16,724 nt of DNA, taken from NCBI GenBank assembly GCA_007136165.1, contig SLHK01000108.1, positions 1-16,724 of the forward strand. Direction: 5' to 3'. Position numbers and translations under genes: made by a program. The notes below the pieces were generated by a model, which made no database searches, was not told the origin of the DNA, and saw only the letters and a program-made list of their open reading frames with translations. This document shows positions 13,858 through 16,724 of this stretch, one piece after another. This stretch comes from Syntrophomonadaceae bacterium (lineage in GTDB: Bacteria > Bacillota > Dethiobacteria > PWVN01). Positions within the stretch are counted from its first letter, which is position 1. Each line of letters starts with the position of its first letter.

Positions 13858-14958
13858 TTACCCTTCCACCTCATAAGTAGTGAGAAGAGAGGTCTTTATT
13901 TTGTGCCTTTCCAGGGCCAATTTAATAAGCTCATCCACCAGGCTGGAGAACTTGAGGCCGCTGGCCTCCCACAGTTTCGGATACATGCTGATGCTGGTGA
14001 AACCGGGGATAGTGTTTATTTCATTTATGTAAACCTCTTCCGTTTCCGGGTTGGCAAAGAAATCCACCCGGCCCAGCCCGAAGCAGCTCAGGGCCCTGAA
14101 AGTTTTTACCGCCAGGGAGCGAACCTTCTCCGTCATGGAGGCGCTCAGGGGGGCGGGAATGATGAGTTCCGAACGGTCGTCGATATACTTGGCTTTGTAG
14201 TCGTAAAACTCGTTGCAGGGAATTATTTCCCCCACCACCGAAGCCCGGGGGTTATAGTTGCCCAAAACACTGCACTCCACCTCTTTACCCGTCAGGGTTT
14301 TTTCCACCAGGATCTTTACATCGTATAGGGCCGCTTCCCCGATGGCCTTCGCCAGCTGTGCCCTGTTTTTTGCCTTGGTGATTCCCACGCTGGACCCCAG
14401 ATTGGCAGGCTTCACAAAACAGGGGTAACCGCATCTCTCTTCCGCCGCCCGCAGCCAATACTGGGGATTTTCGGAAAAATCCATGCTGGTAAAGTAAAGA
14501 TAATCTCCCACGGGCAGGCCGCTGTTTTGCAAAACCATCTTCATGATGACTTTATCCATGCCCACAGCGGAGCCCAAAACCCCGGAGCCCACATAAGGTA
14601 TCCCTGCCATATCCAGAAGGCCCTGAATGGTCCCGTCTTCGCCGTAGGGGCCGTGCAGGACGGGAAAAGCCGCATCCAGTTTCAGGCGCCCGGTAATCCG
14701 GTCTCCCTCCATGTACAGAAGTTCCCCCGAAGTTGCCTCCGGCAGCAGGGTCACCCGCCGGCCTTTTGGTTCTCCTTTTTCCAGAGCCGGGTGAACCTCC
14801 TCGCCGGCCCACCACTGGCCTTCCCTGGAGATCCCCACGGGAATAACCTGGTATTTGTCCCTGTCCATGGCCGCCATGATGGATGCGGAAGACCTCAGGG
14901 ACACCTCGTGTTCCCCTGACATGCCTCCAAAAAAAACAGCTACTTTAAGCTTTTCCAT
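13858..14958 (-). CDS. ddl: D-alanine--D-alanine ligase
   Basis: ATP-grasp enzyme that makes the D-Ala-D-Ala dipeptide of peptidoglycan precursors in the cytosol; 366 aa. N-terminal signature FFGGMSGEHEVSLRSS (about 9-24), then HGPYGEDGTIQGLLDMAGIPY, the ATP-grasp lysine region CFVKPANLGSSVGITKAKN, EKTLTGKEVECSVLGN, the omega-loop YDYKAKYIDD with the Tyr-Lys pattern of D-Ala-adding ligases, and the metal-binding end EVYINEINTIPGFTSISMYPKL. The omega-loop argues against a VanA-type D-lactate ligase. The ATG at 14958 is preceded by GGAAGGAGGG. It is transcribed after the EF-G-like gene and the micro-ORF and ends at a clear terminator. Confidence 0.97.
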   Translation of the reverse strand: MEKLKVAVFFGGMSGEHEVSLRSSASIMAAMDRDKYQVIPVGISREGQWWAGEEVHPALEKGEPKGRRVTLLPEATSGELLYMEGDRITGRLKLDAAFPVLHGPYGEDGTIQGLLDMAGIPYVGSGVLGSAVGMDKVIMKMVLQNSGLPVGDYLYFTSMDFSENPQYWLRAAEERCGYPCFVKPANLGSSVGITKAKNRAQLAKAIGEAALYDVKILVEKTLTGKEVECSVLGNYNPRASVVGEIIPCNEFYDYKAKYIDDRSELIIPAPLSASMTEKVRSLAVKTFRALSCFGLGRVDFFANPETEEVYINEINTIPGFTSISMYPKLWEASGLKFSSLVDELIKLALERHKIKTSLLTTYEVEG

Positions 14959-15016
14959 TCCTGAGCCCTCCTTCCCTTACCATTTTTATGGCGCTCCTCT
15001 TGGGAATATGTCTGTG

Positions 15017-15033
15017 CTTCCGGAACCCGGAAG
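15017..15033 (-). repeat. Short palindrome upstream of ddl
   Basis: A perfect 7-bp inverted repeat CTTCCGG / CCGGAAG with a 3-nt spacer, between the micro-ORF stop and ddl. No U-run follows on either strand. It may be an mRNA hairpin or an operator; function unknown. A TTGACA overlaps the micro-ORF stop just upstream but has no -10 at the right distance. Confidence 0.35.
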
Positions 15034-15042
15034 GAATCAATG

Positions 15043-15120
15043 TCAACCGCCTTTCCTGAAAAGGGAAAAAAGGACATAAGCCGCCAGAATCAAGACAAAG
15101 ACAGTTCCCAAACCTTCCAT
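15043..15120 (-). CDS. Putative 25-aa single-pass membrane micropeptide
   Basis: A short frame of 25 codons starts with ATG at 15120, preceded by GGGAGGG at a 6-nt spacing, and ends with TGA. The product begins MEGLGTVF, continues as an uninterrupted hydrophobic stretch of about 16 residues and ends in the basic tail LFRKGG, the pattern of a small N-out/C-in (positive-inside) membrane peptide. I do not recognise a family. It lies between the EF-G-like gene and ddl on the same strand, after a hairpin. Evidence for translation is the ribosome binding site, the well-formed TM pattern and the exact fit in the gap; a chance frame of this length is still possible. Confidence 0.5.
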   Translation of the reverse strand: MEGLGTVFVLILAAYVLFSLFRKGG

Positions 15121-15139
15121 GGAAAACCCTCCCCCATGC

Positions 15140-15163
15140 ACAAGGCACCTGCCGGTGCCTTGT
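15140..15163 (-). terminator. Hairpin after the EF-G-like gene (no U-tract)
   Basis: A perfect 10-bp inverted repeat ACAAGGCACC / GGTGCCTTGT with a 4-nt loop, 7 nt after the EF-G-like stop codon. No T-run follows; instead the micro-ORF ribosome binding site follows. It is therefore more likely an attenuating or mRNA-stabilising hairpin than a full terminator. Confidence 0.45.
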
Positions 15164-15170
15164 AAAGGCT

Positions 15171-16724
15171 TTATTCCTCTTCTTTTTCCTTCTGCGCCGC
15201 CTCCACAACTTTTTCCGCAATATTGGCGGGCACCTCATCGTAGTGAGAGAACTTCATGGTGAAGAAACCCCGCCCCTGGGTCATGGAGCGCAAGTCGATG
15301 GCATATCTGAACATCTCCGCCATGGGGACCTGGGCCCGGATAACCTGAAGGCTCTGAGCGGAATCCATCCCCTGGATACGGCCGCGGCGGGAGTTCAAAT
15401 CCCCCATAATATCTCCCATAAAGGCCTCCGGAATCGTTACCTCCACGTCCATGACAGGCTCTAAGAGTACCGGGGAAGCCTGCTCCACGGCTTTTTTAAA
15501 GGCCCCGGAACCGGCAATTTTGAAAGCCATCTCCGAGGAGTCTACGGTATGAAAGGAGCCGTCATAAAGGGTAAGCTTGAAGTCTTCCACGGGGTAACCG
15601 GCCACAACCCCCATCTCAATGGTCTCCCGCACCCCCTTTTCCACGGCGGGGATATACTGGCGGGGAACGGCTCCACCAAAAATTTTGTCTTCAAATTCAA
15701 AGCCCTCACCCCGGGGTTTGGGGCTTACTTCCACATAAACATGGCCGTACTGCCCCCGGCCGCCGGACTGCTTCTTGTGCTTGTACTCGGCCTTGGCGCT
15801 GCTGCGAATCGTCTCCCGGTAAGGAACCTTGGGGGTCGAGAGGTTAACATCGACGCCGAACTTCTTCGCCAGGCGGCTCACGGTAATTTCCAGGTGCATG
15901 TCTCCCATACCGGAAATCAAGGTCTGTTTGGTTTCCGTATTCCTCTCCACCCGGAAGGTGGGGTCCTCTTCGGTAAAGCGGGCCAGGCCGCCCCCAACCT
16001 TCTCTTCATCTCCCTTGGACTTGGGTTCCACAGCGAAGGAAATAACGGGGTCGGGGAACTCTATGGGCATAAAGGTTACGGGGTTGTTCTTGTCGCACAA
16101 AGAATCTCCCGTGGCCGTTTCCCCCAGTTTGGCCACGGCAGCGATATCCCCTGCCGCCACCTCATCCACGTTTATCTGGTTTTTACCCCGCATGAGAAAT
16201 ACCTGGCCGACGCGTTCGCCGGTCTCCTTGTTGGGGTTGTAGACCTGGGTATCGCCCTTGAAGGTCCCGGAATAAACTTTGAAATAGCTGACCTTCCCCA
16301 CATAGGGGTCCGCCAGGGTTTTAAACACCAGGACGGCCAGCGGCCCCTGGCTGTCCACCTTAAGCTCCACCTCTTCTTCCTGGCGGGTTTTGACAGCCCT
16401 TACAGTTCCCACATCGTCAGGCCCCGGCAGGCAGGAGGCGACAAAATCCAGAAGGGGCTGCAGGGCCAGGTTTTTGGCGGCGGAACCGCACAAGACGGGA
16501 AAAACCTTCCTCTGCAGTACTCCCTTGCGCAGTCCTTCCGTTACTTCCTCGTCAGTTAAAGTCTCTCCTTCCAAATACTTCATGAGCAGTTCGTCATCGC
16601 TCTCGGCAACGGCCTCTATCATTTTTTCCCTGTATTCCCGGGCCTGCTCCAGCAGGTCTTCAGGGATCTCTTCTTCTTCATAGTTCAACCCTTCTTCCTC
16701 CCGGTAAACATAGGCCTTCATGCG
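15171..16724 (-). CDS. EF-G-like translation GTPase, C-terminal part (cut by window edge)
   Basis: C-terminal 517 residues of an elongation factor G-type GTPase; the frame runs off the right edge, so the P-loop and switch regions are not visible. Seen here: the end of the G domain with the G5-like CGSAAKN, domain II (LAVLVFKTLADPYVGKVSYFKVY), domain III (EEDPTFRVERN; GMGDMHLEI), domain IV (KKQSGGRGQYGHV; DGSFHTVDSSEMAFKIAGSGAFK) and domain V (LLEPVMDVEVTIPEAFMGDI; TQGRGFFTMKFSHYDEVP). GMGDMHLEI instead of the usual GMGELHLEI, and the absence of rpsL/rpsG/tuf neighbours, suggest the EF-G II paralogue rather than the str-operon EF-G. Such paralogues are widespread but their role is poorly defined. 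The next gene downstream is the micro-ORF, then ddl. Confidence 0.9.
   Translation of the reverse strand, partial: RMKAYVYREEEGLNYEEEEIPEDLLEQAREYREKMIEAVAESDDELLMKYLEGETLTDEEVTEGLRKGVLQRKVFPVLCGSAAKNLALQPLLDFVASCLPGPDDVGTVRAVKTRQEEEVELKVDSQGPLAVLVFKTLADPYVGKVSYFKVYSGTFKGDTQVYNPNKETGERVGQVFLMRGKNQINVDEVAAGDIAAVAKLGETATGDSLCDKNNPVTFMPIEFPDPVISFAVEPKSKGDEEKVGGGLARFTEEDPTFRVERNTETKQTLISGMGDMHLEITVSRLAKKFGVDVNLSTPKVPYRETIRSSAKAEYKHKKQSGGRGQYGHVYVEVSPKPRGEGFEFEDKIFGGAVPRQYIPAVEKGVRETIEMGVVAGYPVEDFKLTLYDGSFHTVDSSEMAFKIAGSGAFKKAVEQASPVLLEPVMDVEVTIPEAFMGDIMGDLNSRRGRIQGMDSAQSLQVIRAQVPMAEMFRYAIDLRSMTQGRGFFTMKFSHYDEVPANIAEKVVEAAQKEKEEE

Noticed and set aside
13858..14958. Vancomycin-resistance-type D-Ala-D-Lac ligase
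   Set aside because: The omega-loop has the YDYKAKY pattern of D-Ala-D-Ala ligases, and no vanH/vanX neighbours are present.
15040..15048. Promoter for ddl based on a TTGACA at the micro-ORF stop
   Set aside because: No -10 element occurs 16-18 bp downstream; the nearest CATATT is about 30 bp away.
14945..15238. 97-codon minus-strand frame spanning the ddl upstream gap
   Set aside because: It overlaps both the EF-G-like 3' end and the ddl start in another frame, and its product is Arg/Lys-rich with no sensible features. The 25-codon frame inside the gap is better supported.
15549..16559. 336-codon plus-strand frame opposite the EF-G-like gene
   Set aside because: Antisense shadow caused by codon bias; low-complexity His/Gly/Leu-rich product without family features, while the minus strand encodes conserved EF-G domains.
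1..16724. Mobile element, prophage or CRISPR content
   Set aside because: No transposase, integrase, terminal inverted repeats or regular repeat-spacer pattern seen; all genes look native in style.

Overview
This window comes from a bacterium, most likely a Gram-positive member of the Firmicutes (Clostridia rather than Bacilli). The reasons are strong AGGAGG-type ribosome binding sites, frequent TTG/GTG starts, GerMN-domain lipoproteins, a WalR/PhoB-like response regulator, PdxST-type vitamin B6 synthesis, and GC-rich coding with AT-rich gaps. The assignment is inferred from gene content and style, not from a marker gene. All genes but one lie on the minus strand, so transcription mostly runs from high to low coordinates. 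No tRNA, rRNA, CRISPR array, insertion sequence or prophage was seen. No gene-free stretch exceeds about 215 bp.

Right to left along the minus strand: (i) an EF-G-like translation GTPase cut by the right edge, a 25-residue single-pass membrane micro-ORF, and ddl (D-Ala-D-Ala ligase), closed by a clear intrinsic terminator; (ii) pdxS-pdxT, the two subunits of PLP synthase, with their own promoter and a bidirectional terminator shared with (iii) the only plus-strand gene, a TMEM165/GDT1 (UPF0016) cation transporter; (iv) a tightly packed cluster of family-4 uracil-DNA glycosylase, OmpR-type response regulator, HAMP histidine kinase, a beta-propeller + 2xGerMN lipoprotein, and a second 2xGerMN lipoprotein; (v) argS and serS behind a good SigA-type promoter, with a hairpin between them; (vi) gdh (glutamate dehydrogenase) behind an AT-rich leader with short repeats, followed by an IclR-family regulator.

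The most interesting part is cluster (iv). A two-component system followed by a lipoprotein combining GerMN and beta-propeller domains is the arrangement known for mtrA-mtrB-lpqB in Actinobacteria. Here the domain order is reversed (propeller first, GerMN last and duplicated) and a second GerMN lipoprotein is added. I infer a cell-envelope sensing unit in which exported lipoproteins may modulate the kinase. The remaining genes are ordinary housekeeping or metabolic functions: aminoacyl-tRNA synthesis, PLP synthesis, peptidoglycan precursor synthesis, glutamate catabolism or synthesis, and DNA repair.
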